64,000 nucleotides of DNA. It comes from Pseudomonas putida. GTDB lineage: Bacteria > Pseudomonadota > Gammaproteobacteria > Pseudomonadales > Pseudomonadaceae. Both the position numbers and the translations under genes were made by a program. The stretch lies in contig NZ_CP026115.2 in NCBI RefSeq assembly GCF_009883635.2, forward strand, positions 5,208,001-5,272,000, read 5' to 3'. How positions within the stretch are numbered: the stretch's first letter is position 1; every line of letters begins with the position of its first letter. Under the pieces are notes generated by a model. It worked only from the letters and a program-made list of their open reading frames with translations, did no database searches and had not been told where the DNA came from. This document shows positions 36,733 through 47,273 of the stretch, in pieces.

Positions 36733-37905
36733 TTGCGCACGTACCACCGCCTGCCCGGCCCCCTCGGCATCGTCCTCCTCGGCGTGCTGCAAATCCTGGT
36801 CTGGGGCGGCTCGTTCTTCCTCATGGCGGTAATGGCCGACCCGATCAGCCGCGACACCGGCTGGCCCAGCCAATGGGTCTACGGCGCGCTGTCCCTGAGC
36901 TTGATGGTCTCGGCGCTGTTGGCCCCGTTGTCCAGCCGTCTGGTCGCCCGCTACGGCGGCCGCCCGCAAATGGCCGCAAGCGGCGCGGTGGTGGCGGTAG
37001 GGCTGCTGATCATGGCCGCCAGCCATAACCTCGGCCTGTTCCTGCTGGCCTGGGCGGTGATCGGCATTGGCATGGCCATGGGCTTGTATGAAGCGTTGTT
37101 CGCCACCCTCGGCGGGTTGTACGGCGAAGGCGCGGGCAAGGCCATCACCGGCATCACCTTGATTGCCGGCTTCGCCTCGACCCTTTCATGGCCGACCGTG
37201 GCCCTGGCCATCGAACACTTCGGCTGGCGCGCGACCTGCGTTTGCTACGCGCTGGTGCTGATGGTGGTGGTGGCGCCGCTGTACTGGCGAGTGCTGCCCG
37301 CAGGTGGCCGGGTTGAAGTCCCTTCCAAGACGCCAGCAAAAGGCGAAACCGTTGGAGTCGACCGCCAGCTCTACTGGCTGCTGACCAGCATGTTCGCCAT
37401 TGGCGCGATCATCATGACCGCCATCGCCGTACAGTTGGTGGCCGTGCTGCAGGGGTTGGGGCATTCGCTGCCGGTGGCCATCGGTCTGGCGGCGATGCTC
37501 GGGCCCAGCCAGGTGGCGTCGCGGGTGCTGCAGATCCTCGCGGGCAAGCGCCACCCGATCTGGACCGCCCTGGCCTGGGTGAGCCTGGTGTTGATCGGAT
37601 TGCTGATGGTGGCCTTTGTCCCGGCAGCCACGGCGGTGGGCTTGCTGGTGTTCGGCTGCGGCAATGGCCTGCGCGCGATCGTGCGTGGGCTGCTGCCGCT
37701 GGCGATGATGCCGCCGGCGCAGTACGTGCTGCTGATGGGGCGCATGTCGCGGCCCTCCTTGATCGGGCAGGCACTGACGCCGCTGGTGGGGGGCTATCTG
37801 TTCGAGCACTTCGGGTCGATGGGCGTGCTGGTCACCTTGTGCTTGCTGGCGTTGGTCAATGTGGGGTTAGTGGGGTTGGTAATGCGTAAGGTTCGCATGG
37901 TTTAG
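36733..37905 (+). CDS. MFS transporter
   Basis: A 390-residue major facilitator with about twelve hydrophobic segments. The first begins at GPLGIVLLGVLQILVWGG, and the cytoplasmic loop between TM2 and TM3 reads SSRLVARYGGRPQ, a variant of the MFS motif A. The substrate is unknown; the related branch includes YfmO/CynX-like permeases. The start is taken as TTG because the next Met would remove part of the first membrane helix, but there is no clear ribosome site, so the start is doubtful. It stands alone between a REP pair and the Rhs gene. Confidence 0.8.
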   Translation: MRTYHRLPGPLGIVLLGVLQILVWGGSFFLMAVMADPISRDTGWPSQWVYGALSLSLMVSALLAPLSSRLVARYGGRPQMAASGAVVAVGLLIMAASHNLGLFLLAWAVIGIGMAMGLYEALFATLGGLYGEGAGKAITGITLIAGFASTLSWPTVALAIEHFGWRATCVCYALVLMVVVAPLYWRVLPAGGRVEVPSKTPAKGETVGVDRQLYWLLTSMFAIGAIIMTAIAVQLVAVLQGLGHSLPVAIGLAAMLGPSQVASRVLQILAGKRHPIWTALAWVSLVLIGLLMVAFVPAATAVGLLVFGCGNGLRAIVRGLLPLAMMPPAQYVLLMGRMSRPSLIGQALTPLVGGYLFEHFGSMGVLVTLCLLALVNVGLVGLVMRKVRMV

Positions 37906-37973
37906 CATTTACATAGCTGCCGTGACTGCTTCATGGTTAGCCATCACAGAGTGAAATACGTAATAAATCATAT

Positions 37974-40801
37974 TTATAGCCAGTGAGCTAATGTCATGAC
38001 TGAATAAGCAATGCTGTCGGCATTTTTACTTGTGATGTGTGCGCGAAGATAATCGTTCTTTTTGAATGTCGACACTGCATCACTCAGTGAAAGTTGCGCC
38101 GATCTGCCATGTTCTTTGTAGTGCATAGTTTGCTCCTCAATTCGGATGATTTCGTAATTGTTTAGAATGGCTATTTCATAGAAGAAGCTAATTGGGTCGG
38201 CGACCTCGATTGTAGTAAGTTCTCCCAGGTAAGCAACGTTATGAGAGTCTTGCATTGGGATATTGTCTGCAAGATAGAAAAAGTCCCGAGTGCTGGCGCT
38301 GGCTGACGGTATGCCTGGAACTCTTTTCAAGTGACTGATTTCATGTATGATTGTTGCTGCTCGTGTTTGATCTGAAATGGTTTTTGAAAAAAAATTGTCA
38401 AAAATGAAAATTTTGCCTTCAACGTCCTTTTTTAATACCTGTGCCAGTACGGTGCTGTCGGGTCTGGTCGCCCGGTCTATCTTTGGGTAGCCAATGGCTG
38501 GCGTGGCATAGGCTGCTACTACCCTCTCTAACCTTTTCCAACTTTCTACTATTCGAGGTACCATGACGCCATATTGTGGTCCGAAGAAGATTTCCATTCG
38601 TGAGTCACGCGAGGGTTGGCCACGTTCGACAACTTTCCTGAGAGCATCAGCCGCTGTGGTGAGTGCTTGTGCTACTATGCCTGCCTCATTTGGAGGGAAA
38701 TTTAATAGCCCTTTCGCCTTTATGCGCAGCGTGGATGATCGATGCGGTTCAGGTGCATCTTGAGAGGACGACGTCATGAGACCGTTTGAATCAGCATGGG
38801 TGCCAGGATTATTGTGGACCATGCTGTAGAGGTTCAATCCATCGACTGTGTAAGCTGGGTCCGCGCTCAACCAGCGCCCTGCCCAAGGCTGGTAATACCG
38901 GTAGCCGTAGTAATACAAGCCAGTCGCATCGCGCTCCTTGCCCGAAAAGCGTACGGTCTTGTAGTCAGCCTGCGCGCTGCCCATACCGACGTCTCCCCGT
39001 ACGGGTAATACTCCTCCCGGCTGATCAGGTTGCCGCTGCCATCGAGCTCCAGGCCATGGCTGCCGATAAGGTCGCCATACTGGTAACGCAATTGATCATT
39101 GGCAATTTCAGCCGGCTTGCCAGCCACCCAGTGCAAAACGCGCACTTGCGCATGACCGGCTTCACCCACGCACAGGACCTGAAGGTTTTCTTTCCCCGTC
39201 GTTCGCAGTTCCAGATTGGTCAGATAGATGACTTGCTGGCTGTTCAGCTGTTGCGTGCTGCTTTTCAATACGCGCTGGCAGCGGGCATCGTAGCGGTAGT
39301 GTTCGTGATCGCCCGGGGCGCCGTCGCGCACCACGGGGGTGACTTTCTGCAGTTCTCCCCGGGGTGTCCATTCGAGTGCCTGGCCTGGTTGTAACTGGCA
39401 TTGATGGCCAGCGGCTGTAAACAACGCATCCACGTCCTCAGGGATGCCAGTCAACGTATCGGTCACCCCCCGGTTACTGCGGTTGCTGACGGTAATGTCC
39501 GTGGTGTAGCCGTTGTGGGTGGCGGGCGCACTGTGGCGGATCTGGGTCAGATTGCCCGCAGTGTCGTAGTGGAAGTGGCGGGTGTATCGGGTGTAGGTGG
39601 CGTTGTCACTGGCAAGTGGCAGGGATGCCGGAGTTGAATGACTGTTCTGGCGACCCGCATTGGCCATTTCCCGCCCGCTGGCACTGACCAGTTGGTACAG
39701 GCTGTCGTAGCCGTAGAGGTTTTCTGGTTCCACCCGTTGGTTGCGCCAAATGCGCGTCTGCTGAGCCTCGTCCCTGGCATTGAGCACATTGCCCACCGGG
39801 TCGTATTGGTAACGCAGGTCTTGCAGCAATCCGCTTGCACGTTCTACCCGAATCATTCCCAGTCGCTGCGTTCGCGGCTCGTATTGGTAGGTGCATGTCA
39901 CGCCGTTGCCGTGCGTCTCGCTCAGCTTTCTCCCCCCGGCCGTGTGGGCCTGCGCTGTCATGACAGGTTGCTCCGCGCTGTCCTTCACGGTCAGCCAACT
40001 GCCCGCCAACTGCCCGTTCACGCCATACGCCACACGCTGCTGATGGCCAGCCGCATCCCGCGTGATCAGCACATTGCCCATGGCATCGGCGCAGGTGACG
40101 GTGGTGTACCTTTCTGGCCCAAGCAGCGCATTCCAGGCAGTCGGGTCCACGCCGTGCCAATCCATCTGCATGTCGGGGTCAGTTGCCGCTTGGGGCAAAC
40201 GGCGTGTCATCGACAGTGGCACGCCAGAGAGGGCCATGCACTCAGTGGCCATCAGCCCGGCCGTATCGTAATGGTTGATGCAAAGCCCGGCGATGTTCAG
40301 GTCTTTGTCTGCAGCCGTGCTGGCCGCATAAATGAAGCGCTGCGTTGTTCGTGGGACTCCACTGGCAACCTGTTCGGAAACGGCTAGCGGCCGCCCAGGC
40401 AGGGTAGGCACCTCGTAATGCCAGGTGTGGCTGACGGCCTGGCTGTGGTCCTCCGTGCTGTCGTCAGTGCTGAGGATGCCGTTCACGATGAGCAGTGGCC
40501 GGCCAGCGGTGTCGATCAGTTTGACGGAGGTGCCTGCGTCCACGCTACGGGTGTGCAGGGCATCGCCACCCAGGTCGTAGTGATAGATGAAGTTGGCAAT
40601 ATCTGCGTTATTCAGGCGCGGGTCCGCGCTCTGCTTCAGAAAGCCAGATGCAGTGAAGTGGTGACGGGTGATACGTACCTGGGTTTCATCCAGCTGGTCA
40701 GAGTGACGGTAAAAGGCAATCTCGCGCACGGCAAGGCCACGGCTTTCGCAGGCCATTACGGTTGGGGTGTTGCGGTTGACTGCCTTTTCGATGCGACCCA
40801 T
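37974..40801 (-). pseudogene. TccC-like Rhs toxin with M35-type metalloprotease tip, frameshifted
   Basis: From ATG 40801 the protein reads as a TccC-type Rhs protein (TPTVMACESRGLAVREIAFY) with many YD repeats up to EEYYPYGETSVW. There the frame breaks at GCGCGC (38972-38977) and continues one frame over with DYKTVRFSGKERDATGLYYY and the core end DGLNLYSMVHNNP. Removing one GC unit would give one 941-residue protein. The last roughly 276 residues form an unrelated tip with HEISH (codons at 38331-38345), TRDFFY and NADSIAYSV, which match the HExxH, Asp ligand and NADxYxxF pattern of M35 (aspzincin) peptidases. The tip is AT-rich (32% GC in 38341-38400 against 63% in 40441-40500). The gene is broken as read; sequencing error or slippage are alternatives. 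Confidence 0.82.
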
Positions 40802-40909
40802 GGGGCAGCTACCTCGCAAGATCAGGGCGTGACTCGATGCAAGGTAAGCTTCCAGCAAATCCGTCAGTGCGTAACCTGATAAAAATGACAGGTGCCCATG
40901 GGCTCAGGG

Positions 40910-42202
40910 TCAGGAGGCGCTTACCGCTTGCGGTCTTTGCCGACGGTAGAGCACGGTGGTCGCGGTGAACCCACATACCGCCGCGAACATCAGCCAGTAG
41001 GCCGGCGAGGCTTTGTCACCGGTGGCCTGCACCAGCAGCGTCGACACCGCCGGCGTGAAGCCGCCGAACAGCGCGGTGGCCAGGCTGAAGGCCAGCGAGA
41101 AGCCGACCACCCGCACGTTCGCCGGCATCACCTCGGTCAGCGCTGCGACCATGGCGCCGTTGTACAGGCCGAAGAACATCGAGAAGTACAGCAACACCAC
41201 GAGCAGGCGCTCGAAGCTGGCAGCTTCAGCGAGCCAGTGCATGGCCGGGTAGGCGGTCAGCACGCACAGCAGGGAAATCGCCAACAGCTGCGGGCGCCGG
41301 CCGATGCGGTCGGAGAGGGCACCGCCGATGGGCAGCCAGATGAAGTTGCTGACGCCCACCAGCAGGGTCACCACCAGGCTGTCGGTGGTGCTCAGGTGCA
41401 GCACGGTCTTGCCGAAGGTCGGGGTGTACACCGTGATCAGGTAGAACGTGGTGGTGGTCATCGCCGCCAGCAGCCCACCAGCCAGCACTGTGCGCCAGTT
41501 GTCGCACATCGAGCGGAACACCTCGGCAGCGCCTGGGTGATGTGCGCGGGCCTTGAAGGCTTCGGTCTCCTGCAGCGAGCGGCGAATGATGAAGATGAAC
41601 GGGATGATCACGCAACCGATGAAGAACGGAATGCGCCAGCCCCAGGCCGCCACCTCGCTGGTGGCCATGCACGCGTTGAGGGTATAGCCCAGCGCCGCCG
41701 CCACGACGATCGCCACTTGCTGGCTCGCCGACTGCCAACTGGTGTAGAAGCCGGTGCGCCCTGGCGTGGCGATCTCCGAGAGGTACACGGAAACGCCACC
41801 CAGCTCGGCGCCGGCTGAAAAGCCTTGCAGCAGCCGACCCAGCAACACCAGCAGCGGGGCGAGGATGCCGATGCTGGCGTAGCCGGGCACCAGGGCAATC
41901 AGCACGGTGCCGGCGGCCATGATCGACAGCGTCACGATCAGCCCTTTGCGCCGCCCGACCTTGTCGATGTAGGCGCCCAGCACGATGGCGCCCAGTGGGC
42001 GCATCAGGAAGCCCGAGCCGAACACCGCGAAGGTCATCATCAGCGAGGCGAACTCGCTGCTGGCCGGGAAGAACGTCTGGGAGATGTAGGTGGCATAGAA
42101 ACCGAAAAGAAAGAAGTCGAACTGTTCGAGGAAGTTGCCGCTGGTGACCCGCAGGATGGCGCCGAGGGTGGCGCCCCGAGTCGGTGTTGTCGTTTTCATC
42201 AT
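40910..42202 (-). CDS. tcuC: Tricarballylate/citrate proton symporter TcuC
   Basis: A 430-residue MFS permease of the citrate-proton symporter group. It has twelve hydrophobic segments, the N-terminus [19 protein letters not shown] and the motif A loop [13 protein letters not shown]. With tcuA and tcuB upstream on the same strand it imports tricarballylate or citrate. It starts 38 bases after the tcuB stop. No terminator is visible before the Rhs gene. Confidence 0.9.
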   Translation of the reverse strand: MMKTTTPTRGATLGAILRVTSGNFLEQFDFFLFGFYATYISQTFFPASSEFASLMMTFAVFGSGFLMRPLGAIVLGAYIDKVGRRKGLIVTLSIMAAGTVLIALVPGYASIGILAPLLVLLGRLLQGFSAGAELGGVSVYLSEIATPGRTGFYTSWQSASQQVAIVVAAALGYTLNACMATSEVAAWGWRIPFFIGCVIIPFIFIIRRSLQETEAFKARAHHPGAAEVFRSMCDNWRTVLAGGLLAAMTTTTFYLITVYTPTFGKTVLHLSTTDSLVVTLLVGVSNFIWLPIGGALSDRIGRRPQLLAISLLCVLTAYPAMHWLAEAASFERLLVVLLYFSMFFGLYNGAMVAALTEVMPANVRVVGFSLAFSLATALFGGFTPAVSTLLVQATGDKASPAYWLMFAAVCGFTATTVLYRRQRPQAVSAS

Positions 42203-42240
42203 GGCTCGCTTTTGTTGTTATTGGCTGAAGGGCGCCGCGC

Positions 42241-43398
42241 TCAATCGCTGCCGGCATTGATCGGGTTGGGCTGGCGTTTCTCGATGGCGTGCTTGAGCAA
42301 CGCGGCGCTGCGGAAAATGCCGTGGGCAAACTTGCTGTAGGGCATGGTCAGGAAGAACGCCATCACCAGCCCCAGGTGCAGGGCCAGCAGCAGGCCAAGG
42401 GCGCTGGTCTCGCGCAGCGCCAGCAGGGCCAGGCCGCTGGCGCTGACCAGCAACAGCAGGGCGATGAAACCGCGGTCCATGGGTTTCTGTTCGGCGTCGC
42501 CGTGGTTGGGGTTGCGTCGCAGGTTGAGGTACAGCAGCCCGGCAGGGCCGACCAGCAGGCCGAGACCACCGGCAATACCGAGCAAGACCGGCAGGCTCAG
42601 CACCGGGTACGGCGCCGCCAGACCCAGCAGGTAGTGGTAGAGCGTTGCGCTGGCGGTGGCGGCCAGGCACAGCAGGAAACCGTAGAACGTCAGGTGGTGG
42701 AAGCGCCGCCGCCACAGGGTGAAACGGTCATCGGCATTGTTGCAGCCTTGGCCGTGGCCGCCGTCCAGGTACTTGAGCTTGGCCACGCTGGCGGTCGCTT
42801 CAAGTGCTGCGGCGGTTTTCAGTGCAGTGGGTGCCTTCGGCGGTGAAACGTCACGCCAGAATCGGCGCACGCCCAGGGTCAGGGCAATGACCGCGAAGCC
42901 GAACACCGCGCCGAACATCAGCGCCAGGGTGTTGTGCGGGAAGATGCCGTAGAAGTTGCCGCCGGGCATGGCCGTGAACAGGTTGCCCATGGCCAGCAGC
43001 GTCAGGCACAGGAACAGCACCAGGCCGAATCCGCTGGCCAGCGCCAGTGTCAGGCCGTTGCGCTGGTACAGGCGGCCCAGGGTGCGCGGCCAGGCGTATT
43101 CGGCGTAGGTGTCGAGGCGCACCTTGGCCATGGCCTTGGGCACGTTGACCTGGAATTCGTGGGGCGCGGCGTACTGGCAGGCGTGCAGGCAGGCGCCACA
43201 GTTGTGGCACAGGTTGGCCAGGTAGTGGATATCGGCCTGGCCGAACTCCAGGCGCCGGGTCATGGCCGGGAACACCGCGCAGAAACCTTCGCAGTAGCGG
43301 CAGGCATTGCAGATGCTCATCTGCCGCTGCACTTCGCTTTCGTGCACGTTCAGCGCCGGGACCAGTTGGCTCTGTGATTGCGGGTCAAATAGCTGCAT
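42241..43398 (-). CDS. tcuB: Tricarballylate utilisation electron-transfer protein TcuB
   Basis: A 385-residue membrane iron-sulfur protein. Two cysteine clusters lie in the N-terminal third ([15 protein letters not shown] and [16 protein letters not shown]), each suited to a 4Fe-4S centre. About six hydrophobic helices with conserved His follow. In Salmonella TcuB reoxidises the FAD of TcuA and passes electrons to the quinone pool. The start overlaps the tcuA stop by 14 bases, so the pair is translationally coupled. Confidence 0.93.
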   Translation of the reverse strand: MQLFDPQSQSQLVPALNVHESEVQRQMSICNACRYCEGFCAVFPAMTRRLEFGQADIHYLANLCHNCGACLHACQYAAPHEFQVNVPKAMAKVRLDTYAEYAWPRTLGRLYQRNGLTLALASGFGLVLFLCLTLLAMGNLFTAMPGGNFYGIFPHNTLALMFGAVFGFAVIALTLGVRRFWRDVSPPKAPTALKTAAALEATASVAKLKYLDGGHGQGCNNADDRFTLWRRRFHHLTFYGFLLCLAATASATLYHYLLGLAAPYPVLSLPVLLGIAGGLGLLVGPAGLLYLNLRRNPNHGDAEQKPMDRGFIALLLLVSASGLALLALRETSALGLLLALHLGLVMAFFLTMPYSKFAHGIFRSAALLKHAIEKRQPNPINAGSD

Positions 43399-44830
43399 GG
43401 CGTGCCTCCCGGTTGTCGACGAAGCCTGCGCTGGCGGCCGCCTGCACGCCGGCGATGCGGCCGAACGCCGTGCCGATGGCCATGCCGATGCCGGCGGTAT
43501 AGCCCTTGCCCAGTACGTTACCGGCCATCATTTCTCCTGCGACGAAAAGGTTGGGGCTGGGTTTGCCGGCGAAATGCACGGCGGCGCTGTCATCGGTGGC
43601 CAGGCCCAGGTAGGTGAAGGTGACGCCTGGCTTGAGCGGGTAGGCGTAGAACGGTGGCTTGACCAGCGGGCGGGCCCAGTGGGTCTTGGCCGGGGTCAGG
43701 CCTGCGGTGTGGCAGTCGTCGAGTGCGGTGTGGTCGAAGGTGCCGGCCTGGCAGGCGTTGTTGAACGCCTCGATGGTCTGGTGGAACTGCGCTTGTGGCA
43801 GGCCCAGCTTGCGCGCCAGTTCGGTCAGGGAGTTCGCCGTGGTGCCCGGGAACACTGGTGGCATGAAGCGGCCGATGGCCTGCTGGTCGATGATCGAATA
43901 GGCTTTTTGGCCCGGCTGGCCGGCCACCAGGCGGCCCCAGATGGCATAACGCTTGGGCCAGAAGTCTTCGCCTTCGTCATAGAAACGCTCGCCGTCACGG
44001 TTGACCACCACGCCCAGCGACACACAGTCGATGCGGGTGCAGATGCCGCCGTCATACAGCGGCGCGCGGGCGTCGATGGCGACCATGTGCGCCTGGGTCG
44101 GGTCGCCGATGATGTCGGCGCCGAGTTCGCCCATGCGCTTGAGCAGGATGCCGGTGTTGAAGCGCGTGCCGCGGATCAGGAAGTTGTCCGACGGCCATTC
44201 GCCACGGGCATTCTGGCCCCAGGCTTCACGCAACCACTCACGGTTGGACTCAAAGCCGCCCGCCGCCAGCACGCAGGCCCTGGCCTGGATGCGCTCGGCA
44301 GGCCGCTGGCGGCCCTCGACCTCGCGGGCGGGCAAGTGAGCGGCGACGAACCTGCCGCCCTGCAGTTCGATATCGTTGACCTGGGCGTTGTAGCGCACCT
44401 GCACGCCGAGCCGTTCGGCGCTGCGGAAGTAGGCGTTCACCAACGCCTTGCCACCGCCCATGAAAAACGCGTTGGTCCGCGCCACGTGCAGGGCGCCGGA
44501 CAGCGGCGGCTGAAAATGCACACCATGGCTGCGCATCCAGTCGCGGCAGCTGGAGGACGCACGGATGGCTATGCGCGCCAGTTTTTCGTTGGTCAGGCCG
44601 CCGGTGACCTTCAGCAGGTCCTGCCAGTACTCCTCTTCGGGGTAGGCGTCGACCAGCACATCCTGAGGCGCGTCGTGCATGCAGCGCAGGTTGCGGGTGT
44701 GCTGCGAATTACCGCCACGCCAGGCCTTGGGCGCGGCTTCCAGCAGCATGACGCTGGCGCCGGCCTCGCGGGCCATCAGTGCGGCGCAGAGGGCGGCGTT
44801 GCCACCGCCGATTACAAGAACATCGATCAT
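43385..44830 (-). CDS. tcuA: FAD-dependent tricarballylate dehydrogenase TcuA
   Basis: A 481-residue flavoprotein of the fumarate reductase/succinate dehydrogenase flavoprotein family. The dinucleotide-binding motif [14 protein letters not shown] is at residues 4-17, and a second conserved FAD segment, [19 protein letters not shown], lies near the C-terminus. It oxidises tricarballylate to cis-aconitate. ATG 44830 has AGGAG five bases upstream and gives the FAD motif at the N-terminus. It leads the tcuABC unit and is 115 bases downstream of the tcuR stop. Confidence 0.93.
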   Translation of the reverse strand: MIDVLVIGGGNAALCAALMAREAGASVMLLEAAPKAWRGGNSQHTRNLRCMHDAPQDVLVDAYPEEEYWQDLLKVTGGLTNEKLARIAIRASSSCRDWMRSHGVHFQPPLSGALHVARTNAFFMGGGKALVNAYFRSAERLGVQVRYNAQVNDIELQGGRFVAAHLPAREVEGRQRPAERIQARACVLAAGGFESNREWLREAWGQNARGEWPSDNFLIRGTRFNTGILLKRMGELGADIIGDPTQAHMVAIDARAPLYDGGICTRIDCVSLGVVVNRDGERFYDEGEDFWPKRYAIWGRLVAGQPGQKAYSIIDQQAIGRFMPPVFPGTTANSLTELARKLGLPQAQFHQTIEAFNNACQAGTFDHTALDDCHTAGLTPAKTHWARPLVKPPFYAYPLKPGVTFTYLGLATDDSAAVHFAGKPSPNLFVAGEMMAGNVLGKGYTAGIGMAIGTAFGRIAGVQAAASAGFVDNREARHAAI

Positions 44831-44945
44831 TGTCGCTCCTCGGTCGCAAGGCGGCATGAACGAAAGGCCCCTTGCGAGTGAGGAGAAAGTAGGCCTGTCG
44901 GCCGGGCGCCGAAAGGCGGGCTATGGCATGGGGTGTTCAGTTTTT

Positions 44946-45878
44946 CTAAAGGCTTGCGTCTTCGATCCAGGTCGCGCCCGGCCATTGCCGCTGGCTGACG
45001 AGTTGGCGGGCGACGTCGGTGATCACGCGCCTGGCGGCCAGCGCGGCGGGTGACAGCTCATCGTCCGCCAGGGTTGCCAGCAGGTTGCGCCGGCCGACGT
45101 GGGGGTCGCTGATCTGCGCGACCCGCAGCCCGCTTTCACCACTGAGCGCCGCAGCGGCGCCCGGTTGGATGGTTGCGGCATGGCCGGCACGCACGGCGTT
45201 CATCAGCACGGCCAGGCCATCGACTTCCATGATGATGTTCGGCACCAGGCCGGAGCGTTCGAACGCAGCCATCAGGGTCGAGCGCAGACCATGCTGGGCG
45301 CTGGGCATGACCAGCGGCAGCGGGCCCAGGTCGGCCAGGTGCATACTGCCTTGGGGCGCGTGGGGTAGTTGTGGGGGGCTGATGACGAACAGCCGTTCAT
45401 CGAGCAGCGGCGTCACGCTCCAGCGTTTGCCACCTTCGAGCTGGAACAGGATGGCGAGGTCGATTTGCCGGGCGTTGAGCTGCGCGGCGAGGTGCCCGGA
45501 GAGCATTTCCACCACGTGCAGCTGGATGTCGGGGTAGCGCTCGCGCATGGCATTGATCAGCGGCAGGGCGAGCACGGTCGCGGTGGTGGGCGGCAGGCCG
45601 ACGGTGACGTAGCCGCTCATGCGCCCACGGTGGGCGGCCAGGATGGCGTTGTCGGCCTGGCGCAGGCTGAGCTGGGCATGGTGCAGGAAGGCCGTGCCAG
45701 CGCTGGTTGGTGTGACCCCTGTGCTGCTGCGGTTGAGCAGGCGGGTACACAGCTCGCTTTCGAGCTTGGCGATCTGCTGGCTCAGCGCGGAGACGCCGAC
45801 CTCCAGTTCGAGCGCGGCGCGGCCAAGGCTGCCGTGTTCGATGATCTTGACGAAGTAGCGCAGTTGTCTGAGTTCCAA
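44946..45878 (-). CDS. tcuR: LysR-type regulator TcuR
   Basis: A 310-residue LTTR. The winged HTH reads ELRQLRYFVKIIEHGSLGRA from residue 2. A TTG start at 45878 is chosen because AGGAG stands five bases before it and it gives the canonical LysR N-terminus; no suitable ATG exists. In Salmonella TcuR activates tcuABC when tricarballylate is present. Here it is transcribed in the same direction as tcuABC, upstream of it. A weak or non-ATG start fits a low-level regulator. Confidence 0.88.
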   Translation of the reverse strand: MELRQLRYFVKIIEHGSLGRAALELEVGVSALSQQIAKLESELCTRLLNRSSTGVTPTSAGTAFLHHAQLSLRQADNAILAAHRGRMSGYVTVGLPPTTATVLALPLINAMRERYPDIQLHVVEMLSGHLAAQLNARQIDLAILFQLEGGKRWSVTPLLDERLFVISPPQLPHAPQGSMHLADLGPLPLVMPSAQHGLRSTLMAAFERSGLVPNIIMEVDGLAVLMNAVRAGHAATIQPGAAAALSGESGLRVAQISDPHVGRRNLLATLADDELSPAALAARRVITDVARQLVSQRQWPGATWIEDASL

Positions 45879-45965
45879 GTGTGCTCCTGACGAGGACGAT
45901 GGGCAGTCGGTCAGTTTACATCGCTGTCGGGTGCATGGCTGCGCTGGCGAGGCAATCTCAACCAC

Positions 45966-47012
45966 TCACGCGCTTTCCCGCGCGATCAACTCGCATTGCA
46001 GCAGGTTCAAGCGCTGCACCTCGCCCTCAAGCCCCACGCTGCCCAGATGCTGCAACACCCGCAACGCCGCCAGTTCGCCAATTTCTCGCGAAGGCGGGCG
46101 CAATGTGGTCAGGCTCGGCAACAGCATCTCGGCGAACGGATAGTCACCAAAGCCCATGATCGCCAGGTCGTGTGGCAAGCGCAGCCCGGCGCGCTGGCCG
46201 GCGAGGAGGGCACCGGCGGCCAGGTTATCGTTGGCGAAGATGATCGCCTGTGGCCGAGGCGTGCGGCGGATCAGCGCCTCCATGGCCTGGCGGCCGGCCT
46301 CGAACGGCGCGCAGTCGGCCGACGGCACGAAAACCCAAGGTTCAAGCCCGGCTTCACGCAGCGTCTGGATGTAGCCGTCGCGCCGCTCCAGCGCACTCAA
46401 GTCGCCAGCGGCGCTGTTCTGCACGAACGCAATCCGCCGGTGGCCCTTCTCCAACAGGTAGCGACAGGCCTGCACGCCTACCTGATGGTGCAGGAAACCC
46501 ACCTGCAGTGGCGCCCGCTCAGGGCAGTAATCCCAGATCTCGACCACCGGCACATCGGCCTCGGCCAGCATTTTTTCGGTAGCCGGGCTGTGGAAATGGC
46601 TGGTTACCACCAGCGCCGCTGGCGACCAGCCGAGAAAGGCGCGCACCGCGCTTTCCTCCTGCGCTTCGCTGAAGTAGCTGGAGGCCAGCAGCAACTGGTA
46701 GCCATGCCGGCTCAAGGTGTCGCTGAAGGCTTGAATGGTCTGGGCGAAGATCGGCCCGGAAATGTTCGGGATGACCATGCCGACGATACGCCCACGGGCC
46801 GAGGCCAGCCCGCCGGCCACCAGGTTGGGCACGTAACCCAGCGCCTGAACCGCCGCTTCGATGCGCGCGCGCAGGGGCGGGGAGACCTGTTCGGGCTGAT
46901 TGAAGAAGCGCGATACGCTGATGGCCGAAACCTCGGCGGCCCGCGCCACGTCGGCGAGGGTGACGCGACCTGCGCCGCGCCGCTTGCGGGACGGTTCCTT
47001 GGCTTGGCTCAC
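45966..47012 (-). CDS. LacI family transcriptional regulator
   Basis: A 348-residue LacI/GalR regulator. The N-terminal HTH and hinge are VTLADVARAAEVSAISVSRF (residues 17-36) and LGYVPNLVAGGLAS, and a periplasmic-binding-like effector domain follows (about 75-340). It is close to the GntR (gluconate) subgroup in its HTH. The start is GTG 47012 with GAGG seven bases upstream. It is divergent from the TonB-dependent receptor operon, and two LacI-type palindromes lie in the shared region. It is thus the probable repressor of both itself and the receptor/monooxygenase operon, in response to a sugar-like ligand. Confidence 0.9.
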   Translation of the reverse strand: MSQAKEPSRKRRGAGRVTLADVARAAEVSAISVSRFFNQPEQVSPPLRARIEAAVQALGYVPNLVAGGLASARGRIVGMVIPNISGPIFAQTIQAFSDTLSRHGYQLLLASSYFSEAQEESAVRAFLGWSPAALVVTSHFHSPATEKMLAEADVPVVEIWDYCPERAPLQVGFLHHQVGVQACRYLLEKGHRRIAFVQNSAAGDLSALERRDGYIQTLREAGLEPWVFVPSADCAPFEAGRQAMEALIRRTPRPQAIIFANDNLAAGALLAGQRAGLRLPHDLAIMGFGDYPFAEMLLPSLTTLRPPSREIGELAALRVLQHLGSVGLEGEVQRLNLLQCELIARESA

Positions 47013-47040
47013 AGTTTGGCCTCATGGGGAAATGAGGCGA

Positions 47041-47054
47041 TGTTAGCGCTAACG
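47041..47054. promoter_or_regulatory. LacI-family operator O1
   Basis: TGTTAGCGCTAACG contains the perfect palindrome GTTAGCGCTAAC. It lies 29 bases upstream of the LacI-regulator start codon, suited to autorepression. Confidence 0.8.
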
Positions 47055-47142
47055 AGGCCATGACTTGCAAATAGCTTTATTGCATATAAAACTGACTTTT
47101 TATTATTTGACCTGCTAAGTAACAGGCTTTGATACTTGATCA

Positions 47143-47156
47143 TGTTAGCGCTAACA
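47143..47156. promoter_or_regulatory. LacI-family operator O2
   Basis: TGTTAGCGCTAACA is a perfect 14-base palindrome with the central CG step typical of LacI/GalR operators. Its centre is 102 bases from that of O1. It lies 117 bases upstream of the TonB receptor start. Two matching sites invite repression by DNA looping. Confidence 0.85.
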
Positions 47157-47273
47157 AGCGCTGCTGTTGGCAAGCGCCTGCCACTCGCACGAGCGAGACC
47201 AGACAACCACAGCAACACCTCGTCGGCCCCATGAGTGTGGGCCATGGTCTGGTCATCGAAGGCAGTGAGCATC

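Noticed and set aside
43307-44881. Long plus-strand open frame opposite tcuA
   Set aside because: It is the GC-rich antisense shadow of tcuA, with no domain and no ribosome site.
45966-47012. Gluconate repressor GntR
   Set aside because: The HTH is similar, but no gluconate kinase or permease is nearby and the divergent operon is unrelated, so only the family is assigned.
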